From Flavobacteriales bacterium (GTDB lineage: Bacteria; Bacteroidota; Bacteroidia; UBA10329), in NCBI GenBank assembly GCA_021739695.1, contig JAIPBM010000005.1:62001-126000 (forward strand): a DNA stretch of 64,000 nt. The letters are read 5' to 3'. Below, one piece after another: positions 26,037-34,381 of the stretch. Numbering within the stretch: position 1 is the first letter of the stretch; every line of letters starts with the position of its first letter. A model generated the notes under the pieces. That model had not been told where the DNA came from. It made no database searches and saw only the letters and a program-made list of their open reading frames with translations. Made by a program: the position numbers and the translations under genes.

Positions 26037-26777
26037 ATGAAATTACGCGTTTTGCTCATATCAGATATTGGTTTTCAAATAGACCATTTCAGGAAACTGT
26101 TTGCCCAACATCGTTGCTTGGAATTTGCAGAACTTACCGTTCATTGTTCACCGGGAAGTGAAAAGGAATTGAATACAGTGGTACCTGCCGTATCTGCCTT
26201 AAATATCAAAGAACACGCTAATAAAATAGCGCAAAGCTTCGATCTGATAATCTCATATCATTGTCGGCAATTGTTTCCTTCCGAAATTGTCAGAACGGTT
26301 CGATGCATCAATATCCATCCTGGGTTTAATCCGTATAATAAAGGATGGTATCCGGGTGTATTTAGCATTGCCAATGGCCTACCTGCAGGCGCCACTATTC
26401 ACGAGATAGATGAGAAAATTGACAATGGGCCTATCATTGCGCAAAAACGAATAGAAATCCTTCCCGAAGACACTTCTGGAACAGTATATCCAAAAATCAT
26501 TGAAGCAGAATATGAGCTATTGGAAGAATGGTTTATGCCTATGCTAACGGGTAAATACACCACGTTTTTGCCAAAAGAAAAAGGCAATCTCAATTACAAG
26601 AAAGACTTTTACGCACTGCAGGAATTGGACCTCAAAGAGAAACTTACAATGAAAGATTGTATAAACAAGCTACGCGCACTAACCCATCCTCCATTTCAAA
26701 ATGCGTTTTACTTAGATAAAGAAACAGGCGATAGAATTTACATATCTGTAACGTTAAACCGAAAGTCGAGCAGTTGA
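26037..26777 (+). CDS. Nucleotide-sugar N-formyltransferase (WlaRD/VioF-like)
   Basis: A 246-residue formyltransferase-fold protein. The catalytic triad is visible as Asn92 and His94 in INIHPGFNPYNKGWYPG and Asp129 in KIDNGPII. The motif around the His matches sugar N-formyltransferases such as those making dTDP-Qui3NFo or dTDP-Qui4NFo, which use N10-formyltetrahydrofolate, rather than methionyl-tRNA formyltransferase. Together with the upstream aminotransferase it should make an N-formylated 6-deoxy amino sugar for the glycan. It is followed after one base by a NeuD-like acyltransferase gene. Confidence 0.9.
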   Translation: MKLRVLLISDIGFQIDHFRKLFAQHRCLEFAELTVHCSPGSEKELNTVVPAVSALNIKEHANKIAQSFDLIISYHCRQLFPSEIVRTVRCINIHPGFNPYNKGWYPGVFSIANGLPAGATIHEIDEKIDNGPIIAQKRIEILPEDTSGTVYPKIIEAEYELLEEWFMPMLTGKYTTFLPKEKGNLNYKKDFYALQELDLKEKLTMKDCINKLRALTHPPFQNAFYLDKETGDRIYISVTLNRKSSS

Positions 26778-26778
26778 G

Positions 26779-27417
26779 ATGAACAAGATGTTATGCATAT
26801 TTGGTGCTGGTGGCCAGGGAAGAGAAACACTCGTTACTATCAGAGATGTTTTCGATACGAAAAATATTAAATTGGAAACGAACGTATGCTTTTTAGTTGA
26901 CGACTCATTTCATGTAGATCAACAGGTCATGGGAATTGATGTTATCAAGTTCTCCGATTTCGACCCAAATAAACATACTGTGGTGGTGGCTGTATCCAAC
27001 CCTTTACATAGGGAATCAATTGTAAGCAAATTTCCTCCTGAAACTGAATTCAGCACAATCATACATCCAACGTGTGTAATTGGTATGGAAGTAATTATTG
27101 GCGAGGGAACTGTTGTTATGCCCTTTACCCAGCTTACGCACAACATCAAAATTGGAAAACATGCCCATATCAACAATAACTCAAATATTGGACACGATTC
27201 CTGTATCGGAGATTATTTCACAATTGCTTCAGGCGTAAGAATTTCAGGCCACAACAATATTGGACATCGGGTGTACTTTGGACAAAACTCCTGCACAAAA
27301 CAAAAAATCAGTATCTGCGATGACGTTACGGTAGGATTGGGCGCAGGAGTTATCAGTAACATACAAGAACCAGGAACATACATTGGTCTACCAGCCTCCA
27401 AAATGAGAAAATCCTGA
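26779..27417 (+). CDS. NeuD/PglD-like sugar acyltransferase (left-handed beta helix)
   Basis: A 212-residue protein with an N-terminal PglD-type nucleotide-sugar domain (LCIFGAGGQGRETL) and C-terminal hexapeptide repeats (for example IGEGTVVMPFTQLTHNIKIG and AHINNNSNIGHDSCIGDY) forming a left-handed beta helix, the fold of acetyl-CoA-dependent sugar acyltransferases. The His in IGHDS is the usual catalytic base. It may O- or N-acylate a cluster sugar; given the formyltransferase just upstream, it may act on another sugar or as an alternative. Spacing of one base to the formyltransferase indicates co-translation. Confidence 0.88.
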   Translation: MNKMLCIFGAGGQGRETLVTIRDVFDTKNIKLETNVCFLVDDSFHVDQQVMGIDVIKFSDFDPNKHTVVVAVSNPLHRESIVSKFPPETEFSTIIHPTCVIGMEVIIGEGTVVMPFTQLTHNIKIGKHAHINNNSNIGHDSCIGDYFTIASGVRISGHNNIGHRVYFGQNSCTKQKISICDDVTVGLGAGVISNIQEPGTYIGLPASKMRKS

Positions 27418-27452
27418 ATTCAAACAAAAGCTTTGGAAACGCCAATTTGACG

Positions 27453-28403
27453 ATGATTAAGACGGAAGAAAATGCAGATATCACTGTGAGTGTTGCCATT
27501 ATAACCTACAACCAAGAAAATTACATTTCAGAAACAATAGAAGGCATACTTGGTCAACAAACAAACTTCAGGTTCAACATTTTTATTGGTGAGGATTGTG
27601 GATCAGATGGCACATTTGACATATGCAAGCGTTACGAGCAACAAAACGATAACATACATGTACTTGGCGGTTCAAAAAATTTAGGAGTGAGTAAAAATTT
27701 TTTACGAACCTTGGATGCTTGCAATGGGGAATTCGTAGCAATATGCGAAGGGGATGATTATTGGATCGACCGTTTCAAATTGCAAAAGCAAGTCGAGACA
27801 ATGCGTTCAGATGAATCGCTATCTATGGTATTTACCAATGCGAGTAAACTGATTCGTGGCGAATATTATCCATTCTACGTGAATGATTGGCCTCCCGAAC
27901 ATAAGTTGGATCTTAGAGGATACCTTTCCATTAAATTCCCGATTCCTACAGCCACGGCTCTTATACGAAACGAATCTGTCAAAATATTTGTTGATTTTTT
28001 CAGAAATGTCGCCCATCGGGTTTTTCATGCAGATTATCTTCTCTGGTGTATGGTTGCGCAAAGCGGGCAGATATTGTTCCTGAATCAAGATACTGCAGTA
28101 TACAGAGAACATTCAAGCAGCATTTTGCGATCTACCCCAAGTAAGATAATGCTACAGCGTGGACTTGAATTAGACCACATTCTTGCGAAACTTCTTGGAG
28201 ATGAGTTTAAACTTCGTTTTCTAGGCAACAATTGGTGGAATTATCTCGAACTATCTTTCATAGAAATTGAGTCAAGAAATTGGCTTTGGTCCATCGTTTA
28301 TCTGTATAAGGCAATATGGAATTCTCTTGTATACCGCACTATAAGCCCATGGAGGCTGGTTAAAGATTACCTATTCCGTGTAAAGAGACGAATAACAAAT
28401 TAG
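27453..28403 (+). CDS. Glycosyltransferase family 2
   Basis: A 316-residue GT-A enzyme: VAIITYNQENYISETIEG at the N-terminus, IFIGEDCGSDGT, and EGDDYWIDRFKLQKQ as the metal-binding region. It is closely similar in layout to the next gene, suggesting an old tandem duplication. ATG 27453 is used; an upstream TTG at 27447 would add two residues. The gap of 35 bases before it contains AATTTG but no clean promoter box. Donor and acceptor are unknown. Confidence 0.9.
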   Translation: MIKTEENADITVSVAIITYNQENYISETIEGILGQQTNFRFNIFIGEDCGSDGTFDICKRYEQQNDNIHVLGGSKNLGVSKNFLRTLDACNGEFVAICEGDDYWIDRFKLQKQVETMRSDESLSMVFTNASKLIRGEYYPFYVNDWPPEHKLDLRGYLSIKFPIPTATALIRNESVKIFVDFFRNVAHRVFHADYLLWCMVAQSGQILFLNQDTAVYREHSSSILRSTPSKIMLQRGLELDHILAKLLGDEFKLRFLGNNWWNYLELSFIEIESRNWLWSIVYLYKAIWNSLVYRTISPWRLVKDYLFRVKRRITN

Positions 28404-28416
28404 ACGTATCAGATAA

Positions 28417-29268
28417 ATGAATCAACCTCCACTGGTTAGCATATGCATAATCACTTACAACCAAGTAAATTACATAAGGCAAGCTATTGAAAGTGCCTTG
28501 ATGCAGGAAGGTATGCTGAACGTTGAAGTTGTTATTTCTGACGATCGATCTACCGATGGTACTGATACTATTGCACAGCAATATGCCGAAGAGCATGAGA
28601 AGATCAGTTTCATTCAGCCAGAAAAAAACCTTGGAGTGTGCGGCAATTGGGCGCATGCCATCCAAGCTTGCTCAGGAAAGTATATTGCATTGCTGGAAGG
28701 TGATGATTTCTGGACCGACCCGGTAAAATTGAAAAAACAGGTAGCGTTACTTGAAAAGGACGCAAATATGTCTGGTTGTTTCAGCAATGCAACTGTTATT
28801 GGTCCAGAAAATGTAGTATCAGATTATCCATATGTTCCGGACGAGAAGTTTAAGAATTTAAGTAGCACCATGTTTTTTGAAAAAAATCTCAATCCTGTTC
28901 CAACTTGTACACTGGTTTTCAGGCGTTCAAATTTCATAGGGTTTCCATCTGTTTACTACAAAAGTCCCTTTGCTGATTGGATCTTGCACACATTATTGAT
29001 TCAACAGGGTGATTACGTCTATTTGAATGAATCGACATCTAGCTACAGGAAACACGATGCAGGAGTTTGGTCTGGACTGAAGCAAGAAAAACAAATGCTC
29101 AATAAACTGAAAGCGCTGCATATTATTAGATCCTTGATTCGAGATGAGTTTAAAAAAGAAAACCTCAGGGCCATTCAACTACAGCTTGATGCAATGCTCT
29201 ATTTTTACAGAGATAATAAACTTCGAATTAAATTTCTATCCACTTGGCTGAAGTTGAAAGCGCTTTGA
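28417..29268 (+). CDS. Glycosyltransferase family 2
   Basis: A 283-residue GT-A enzyme and probable paralogue of its upstream neighbour: VSICIITYNQVNYIRQAI at the N-terminus, VVISDDRSTDGT, and EGDDFWTDPVKLKKQ as the metal-binding region. The C-terminal part is shorter than in the neighbour. Its stop overlaps the likely start of the next glycosyltransferase (TTGA at 29265-29268). It is part of a run of seven or more glycosyltransferase genes on the plus strand that probably assembles one repeat unit. Confidence 0.9.
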   Translation: MNQPPLVSICIITYNQVNYIRQAIESALMQEGMLNVEVVISDDRSTDGTDTIAQQYAEEHEKISFIQPEKNLGVCGNWAHAIQACSGKYIALLEGDDFWTDPVKLKKQVALLEKDANMSGCFSNATVIGPENVVSDYPYVPDEKFKNLSSTMFFEKNLNPVPTCTLVFRRSNFIGFPSVYYKSPFADWILHTLLIQQGDYVYLNESTSSYRKHDAGVWSGLKQEKQMLNKLKALHIIRSLIRDEFKKENLRAIQLQLDAMLYFYRDNKLRIKFLSTWLKLKAL

Positions 29269-30299
29269 CACGACCGGAAGGTATTTCGGTAATCATTTGT
29301 TGTTATAATAGCGAAAATAGGATAACTCCTACCCTTGAGCATCTTTTCCTTCAAAAAATTGAGTTTGAACTGAGATGGGAAATCATCGTGGTTGATAATA
29401 ATTGTACTGACAACACGAATGAATTGGCCACTTCATTATTAACATCGACAAGTCATGTTCCTTTCAAAATAGTTTCTCAGCCTATTCCAGGCCTGATGAA
29501 TGCGAGAGAAATGGGCATTGAATATGCAACGTTCAACTTCCTGCTTTTTGTCGATGACGACAATAGTCTGTGCAATAATTATGTAGGATCCATTTTCACA
29601 GCTTTGTCCACCAATCCTTCATATGGGATGATAGGAGGAAAAGGAATACCAGTGATTGAAGGAAAAACACCCGATTGGTTTCCTGAACTTTCCTATTGCT
29701 TTGCGGTGGGAGATCAAGGTGTTCCAGATAATCAGAATATCATAGAAACCGAACTTCTCTATGGTGCGGGTATGGCCCTACGCTATGAAGCAATAGCGAA
29801 AATTAAAAATGCAGGATTTCAAAGCATGTTGGTTGGAAGGAAAGGTGCAAGCCTTTCTTCTGGAGAAGACAACGAAATTGCATGGGCATTAAAGATGGCT
29901 GGATATAAGATCGGATACATTTCTTCATTGACATTTAATCACCATCTACCTCAAGGAAGACTCAATTGGGCTTACATGAAAAAGCTTTTCTACCATTTTG
30001 GTCAAGCAAAACCCAGATTGGACCTATATCGAGATGCAATTGAATTGAAGCCAAGGTTAAAAAACAATCGACTTCCGTATTGGATCGACAGGGCAATTTT
30101 CCTAATTAAACAAGCATTCCCTGATCTCTTTCTGGTCGTGAGGAGTCATTTCAGCGATACCGAAGGAAACATCAAGATTTTGTTTGCCTTCGGTCGGATG
30201 GGAGAAATCATGGATCTGCTCAAAATGCGTGGTGAATACCTTAGATTCAGCGCCATCGTACATGATTTCAGACAACGATTGCACGAGAATGAAAAGTAA
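29265..30299 (+). CDS. Glycosyltransferase family 2
   Basis: A 344-residue GT-A enzyme: ISVIICCYNSENRITPTLEH at the N-terminus, VVDNNCTDNT, and FLLFVDDDNSL as the metal-binding site, then a substrate region with GAGMALRYEA and GEDNEIAWALK, the latter common in this branch of family 2. The likely start is TTG at 29265, forming a TTGA overlap with the previous stop; TTG at 29244 is the alternative, with seven more residues. No ATG lies nearby. The 3' end overlaps the next gene by 11 bases. Confidence 0.88.
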   Translation: MTRPEGISVIICCYNSENRITPTLEHLFLQKIEFELRWEIIVVDNNCTDNTNELATSLLTSTSHVPFKIVSQPIPGLMNAREMGIEYATFNFLLFVDDDNSLCNNYVGSIFTALSTNPSYGMIGGKGIPVIEGKTPDWFPELSYCFAVGDQGVPDNQNIIETELLYGAGMALRYEAIAKIKNAGFQSMLVGRKGASLSSGEDNEIAWALKMAGYKIGYISSLTFNHHLPQGRLNWAYMKKLFYHFGQAKPRLDLYRDAIELKPRLKNNRLPYWIDRAIFLIKQAFPDLFLVVRSHFSDTEGNIKILFAFGRMGEIMDLLKMRGEYLRFSAIVHDFRQRLHENEK

Positions 30300-31323
30300 T
30301 TCTCTTTCAAATTCAGATAAGACGTTAACCGTTCTTATGCCGGTCTATAACGCAGCGCCTTTTCTAAATCAGGCTATTGACAGCATTTTATCACAAACCT
30401 TTGAGAATTTCGATTTACTTATTATCAATGACGGATCTACGGATAAATCTGTAGAAATAATTGAATCTTATTCAGACAACAGGATAAGAATAATCCACAA
30501 CCGGGAAAATATGGGGCTGATAGCTTCTCTTAACCTGGGAATGGAGCAAATAAAAACGAAATACATTGCTAGAGCAGACGCTGATGATGTGTGTCTTCCC
30601 GCCCGTTTAGAGAATCAGGTTGGATATATGGATGCACACCCTAACGTAGGTATATGTGGTACGTGGTTCGAAAATTTCGACAAGAACGGTTTACAGCTAG
30701 GTGCCCGTTATGCCAATGACAACCTGCATATCAAACTCAAACACCTGTACCAAATTCACGTTTCTCACGGAACAGCTATTTTCCGTAACTCGGTGATAAA
30801 AGACAATAACCTTAAGTTCAATCCCGAATTTGCCCATGCAGAAGATTACGACTTCTTCGACCGAATGGGGCAGGTATGTGAATTGGCTAATCTTCCTAAA
30901 GTATTATACCAAGTTCGACAGCATGAACAAAGTGTTTCAAAGACCTTCTCGACAACTCAACAAGAAAACTCTGAGCGAGTAAAAGCTCGGATTTTTCAAA
31001 GAATGGGAATAACTGTAAATTCAACTGAACTTGAACTTTACAGAACACTGCAACATCAATCCTATTATGAATTGAGACAGAATGCTGAGCAACTATTATC
31101 ATTATTGAATCGAATGTTTGAGGCCAACTTGGAAAGCCAATTATTTCCCGTTGAGTTCTTTAGAAAGCATCTGTTTGCAACATGGTTTAGCTATTGCAAC
31201 GCCAATTCTAATCGAAGATTCCCCGCACATCAATGGCTTAAAAAAGCTGTATTTGTGAATGGCAGTAATCTGAGTTTCACACAGCTACTCAAGCTCAGAA
31301 TCAAGGAGGTGATTCGCCAATGA
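30289..31323 (+). CDS. Glycosyltransferase family 2
   Basis: A 344-residue GT-A enzyme: LTVLMPVYNAAPFLNQAID at the N-terminus, IINDGSTDKS, NMGLIASLNLGM and ARADADDVCLPARL as the metal-binding site. The C-terminal part is helical. The ATG at 30289 overlaps the end of the previous gene by 11 bases and is preferred to the in-frame extension that begins at 30184 inside that gene. The stop overlaps the next gene as ATGA. Confidence 0.9.
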   Translation: MKSNSLSNSDKTLTVLMPVYNAAPFLNQAIDSILSQTFENFDLLIINDGSTDKSVEIIESYSDNRIRIIHNRENMGLIASLNLGMEQIKTKYIARADADDVCLPARLENQVGYMDAHPNVGICGTWFENFDKNGLQLGARYANDNLHIKLKHLYQIHVSHGTAIFRNSVIKDNNLKFNPEFAHAEDYDFFDRMGQVCELANLPKVLYQVRQHEQSVSKTFSTTQQENSERVKARIFQRMGITVNSTELELYRTLQHQSYYELRQNAEQLLSLLNRMFEANLESQLFPVEFFRKHLFATWFSYCNANSNRRFPAHQWLKKAVFVNGSNLSFTQLLKLRIKEVIRQ

Positions 31324-32237
31324 ATAACATCAAGCCTGTCTTCTCAGTCATAATCCCCACCTACAATAGATCGCATTCGGTGGTAGAAGCCGTTGAAAGC
31401 GTACTAGCTCAAACATTCGAGGATTTTGAGCTTCTAGTCATTGATGATGGCTCTACTGATAACACGCGCGAATTGATTGGGCCTTTTGCAGAAAAAGATC
31501 TTCGAATAAAATACGTTTATCAGGAAAATGCAGAACGAAGTGCTGCCAGAAACCATGGAATCCGACTTGCCAAAGGCCAGTACATTTGCTTTCTAGACAG
31601 CGATGACCTTTATCTGCCCGATCATCTGCAACAATTTCGAAAAGCAATTGAAATCAATGAATTTCCCGTGGCAATGTTGGTTTCGAATGTTGTGTATCCC
31701 ACTGAAAACAGCTTTACTGAGGTGGGACAATTTGTGACCGACACGAATGACCCCATGGAGTTAGTGGTTAAAACGCCAATCTGTTCGCAGCAGATGTGCA
31801 TCCATACTCAAATTCTGAAGGAAGAGCAGTTCGATACGAACATAAGGATCGGAGAGGATCAGGAACTTTGGACTCGAATTTTAAAAAAACATACGCTCAT
31901 AAAATCTAATCAGGCTACGGTTGTGATTCGAGACCTTGGTGATCGCACAATCGATTTTACCAAAATAGATAGTCACATTGCCAATCTGAACCTGAAGAAA
32001 TTGCTGATAAAAGCTGACACTGATAACAGAATCAGACCTGAATGGAGACGATTCATGTTAAGCGGGGCATACTATAAATTAGCAACGGTTCATCTGCATA
32101 GAGGCGAAAAAGGAGCATTCTTTTGGAATATGTTGTGCTCGTTTGTTGTTTCGCCAACTCACTACTGGAAAGACAAAGTACTTGTCGTATTTTCCGCATT
32201 GCCTCTTCTAAATAAATTCGCAAAAGGTAAATTGTGA
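31320..32237 (+). CDS. Glycosyltransferase family 2
   Basis: A 305-residue GT-A enzyme: FSVIIPTYNRSHSVVEAVES at the N-terminus, VIDDGSTDNT, ARNHGIRLAKG and FLDSDDLYLPDH as the metal-binding site. IGEDQELWTRILK is typical of this subfamily. The ATG at 31320 forms an ATGA overlap with the previous gene, indicating coupling. A 25-base gap precedes the DUF6625-like gene. Confidence 0.9.
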   Translation: MNNIKPVFSVIIPTYNRSHSVVEAVESVLAQTFEDFELLVIDDGSTDNTRELIGPFAEKDLRIKYVYQENAERSAARNHGIRLAKGQYICFLDSDDLYLPDHLQQFRKAIEINEFPVAMLVSNVVYPTENSFTEVGQFVTDTNDPMELVVKTPICSQQMCIHTQILKEEQFDTNIRIGEDQELWTRILKKHTLIKSNQATVVIRDLGDRTIDFTKIDSHIANLNLKKLLIKADTDNRIRPEWRRFMLSGAYYKLATVHLHRGEKGAFFWNMLCSFVVSPTHYWKDKVLVVFSALPLLNKFAKGKL

Positions 32238-32262
32238 TTCAAGTAAAGAACGCGTTGATTCA

Positions 32263-33225
32263 ATGAAAAAAGCTGCCATTTGCATACTTATTCCTTACTA
32301 CGGAAAATGGCCTTCCTATTTCAAGCTTTTTGTTGAGAGTTGTAGACCTAATCCGATTGTTGATGTGTACTTGATCTCTGACTTAAAGGTGAATTTTGAA
32401 CTACCGACCAATGTCAAGCTCATTAATGTGCCTTTAGCTGATTTTGTGACCCGACTGAACCAAGTTGCTGGAATTGAAAGAACAGACATCCATCCCACCA
32501 AACTAAGCGACATTAAACCGGCTTACGGCCTAATGTTCAACGAACTTACCGAAGGCTACGATTTTTGGGGATACGGAGATATAGACATGGTTTATGGCGA
32601 TCTGAGCAGATACCTTAAACCCGATGTTCTTGCCAGCAACGACCTGCTCACTTTCAGAGAAGAATGGATTCATGGTCCACTCACGATTCTAAGGAATAAC
32701 GACCAGACCAAGAATCTGTTCCGACTATCTACCGATCACGTTAAGGTTTTTTCTTCTGAAAGGAATTTCTGTTTTGATGAATGTGGAAGGAAGCACGGTA
32801 TTTTGCGAACTGGGATTGACCCATTGGATGTGAAAGTACCTCACGCGGAACATGACGTTCACTGCATGACCCAAGTGGTAAGAGCAGAAGAATTGGCCGG
32901 CAGACTCAACGTTTACAGGAGATATTACGCCAAGGAATCACTTCCTTTTGATGAGATCATATGGTGGGAAGGTGGAAAAATCAAAGGTGCAGGATTTGCT
33001 GAATACATTTTCTACCACTTTGTTTGGGACAAAAAGCAGAAAGAGTTCGTATTTCCAAATTGGGACAAAATTCCAAGCAGGTATTTTATTACCACCACAG
33101 GTTTTTACAAACCCGGGAATAGATTTTGGAGATTGACTCACTTTAAAAGAAAAATATCGGCCGTTTTTCAGAATCTTTTCGAAAGGGCTTCATTATCCAT
33201 CAAGTATCGGCTGAAATTATCTTAA
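32263..33225 (+). CDS. DUF6625-like protein, probable glycosyltransferase
   Basis: A 320-residue protein of a family I recognise as DUF6625, found in polysaccharide loci. The N-terminus IPYYGKWPSYFKLFVESC and the run FWGYGDIDMVYGDL, a DxD-like metal site within a GT-A-like fold, suggest a nucleotide-sugar transferase. It has no signal peptide or membrane segment. Its setting between a family 2 and a family 4 transferase gene supports a role in glycan assembly, but the activity has not been shown as far as I know. Confidence 0.75.
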   Translation: MKKAAICILIPYYGKWPSYFKLFVESCRPNPIVDVYLISDLKVNFELPTNVKLINVPLADFVTRLNQVAGIERTDIHPTKLSDIKPAYGLMFNELTEGYDFWGYGDIDMVYGDLSRYLKPDVLASNDLLTFREEWIHGPLTILRNNDQTKNLFRLSTDHVKVFSSERNFCFDECGRKHGILRTGIDPLDVKVPHAEHDVHCMTQVVRAEELAGRLNVYRRYYAKESLPFDEIIWWEGGKIKGAGFAEYIFYHFVWDKKQKEFVFPNWDKIPSRYFITTTGFYKPGNRFWRLTHFKRKISAVFQNLFERASLSIKYRLKLS

Positions 33226-33238
33226 CACGATTTCCAAA

Positions 33239-34378
33239 ATGAGAATCCTTCAGGTAATTCCAACTCTTGGTCGTGGTGGAGCCGAAAGACTGGTTCTGAA
33301 CATATCCGAGGCGCTTGAGAAATTAGGGCACGAAGTTCTCATCGTCATTTTTAGGCCGGAAATCGGTTATCCGGAACTTGTCGGGAATCTTAACGTTCAA
33401 GTCGTTCCAAGTCGTGTCAGTTATTCGGTATTAGGAAAAGATATTCTCGAAACTGATGAATTCGACAAACTGGTTGCGAAATACAAACCAGATGTGATTC
33501 ACTCTCATTTACTAGAATCTGAATTCGTGAGCAGACGCAATCCCGCGAAAGGAGTGACTTATGTAACGCACTGGCATGGTTGCCATCCACCAACAAATCC
33601 ACGCTCATTTTCGGATTATTTTAAAAAAGATACTTGGTGGAACATCAATGCTATAAGACTGCTACAGCGCGGCTATGCGAAATGCGATAACCAATTCATA
33701 TGTATATCGGAATTCATTGGAAACTACGTTATGCGCGCATTGCACCCAAAGAAGGATCATTTAAAGGTGATCCTAAACGGATGCGATATAAATGAATTCA
33801 TTTATGAAGGATTAGAAAAAGACAACAACACATTCACTCTACTGAGTGTGGGATCATTCCATGCTTACAAGAATCATATCTTCTTGTTGAAAGTGATGAA
33901 ACACCTATCTGATAATGGAGTGAACGATTTAAGACTACAATTCTTGGGCGATGGTGCGGAAAGACAGCAACTTGAAAACTTTGTGAAATCAAACGACTTA
34001 AACAATCAGGTTGAATTTTTGGGATATGTAAAAAACCCAAACAGTTACATGAATCAGGCACATGCATTGGTTCATTCTGCTATTGACGAGCCATTTGGCT
34101 TGATTCTGTTAGAAGCCATGAGCGTTGGACTTCCAATTGTGGCGTTTAATTCTGGAGGAGTTCCAGAAATCGTTGAAAACGGAAAAACCGGATTTCTTAC
34201 TGACGTGAATGACATTGATGGATTTGCAAATTCTATTCTCAAATTAAAATCAGACCCTTCATTGGTTGCCCAATTCAGCAAAGCAGGAAGAGCCTCCGTT
34301 CAGAAATTCAATATGATCGATTACGTTAAGAAAATCGAAGCGCTGTATTTTGAATTAGTCAAAACCAAACCCGTTTAA
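33239..34378 (+). CDS. Glycosyltransferase family 4
   Basis: A 379-residue GT-B enzyme: LQVIPTLGRGGAERLVLNIS at the N-terminus; donor site near LLSVGSFHAYKNHIFLLK and FGLILLEAMSVGLPIVAFNS (the E-x7-E region). It is a retaining transferase using a nucleotide sugar. Its stop is 3 bases before the start of the asparagine synthetase gene, which continues the plus-strand run. Linkage and donor are unknown. Confidence 0.92.
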   Translation: MRILQVIPTLGRGGAERLVLNISEALEKLGHEVLIVIFRPEIGYPELVGNLNVQVVPSRVSYSVLGKDILETDEFDKLVAKYKPDVIHSHLLESEFVSRRNPAKGVTYVTHWHGCHPPTNPRSFSDYFKKDTWWNINAIRLLQRGYAKCDNQFICISEFIGNYVMRALHPKKDHLKVILNGCDINEFIYEGLEKDNNTFTLLSVGSFHAYKNHIFLLKVMKHLSDNGVNDLRLQFLGDGAERQQLENFVKSNDLNNQVEFLGYVKNPNSYMNQAHALVHSAIDEPFGLILLEAMSVGLPIVAFNSGGVPEIVENGKTGFLTDVNDIDGFANSILKLKSDPSLVAQFSKAGRASVQKFNMIDYVKKIEALYFELVKTKPV

Positions 34379-34381
34379 TAA

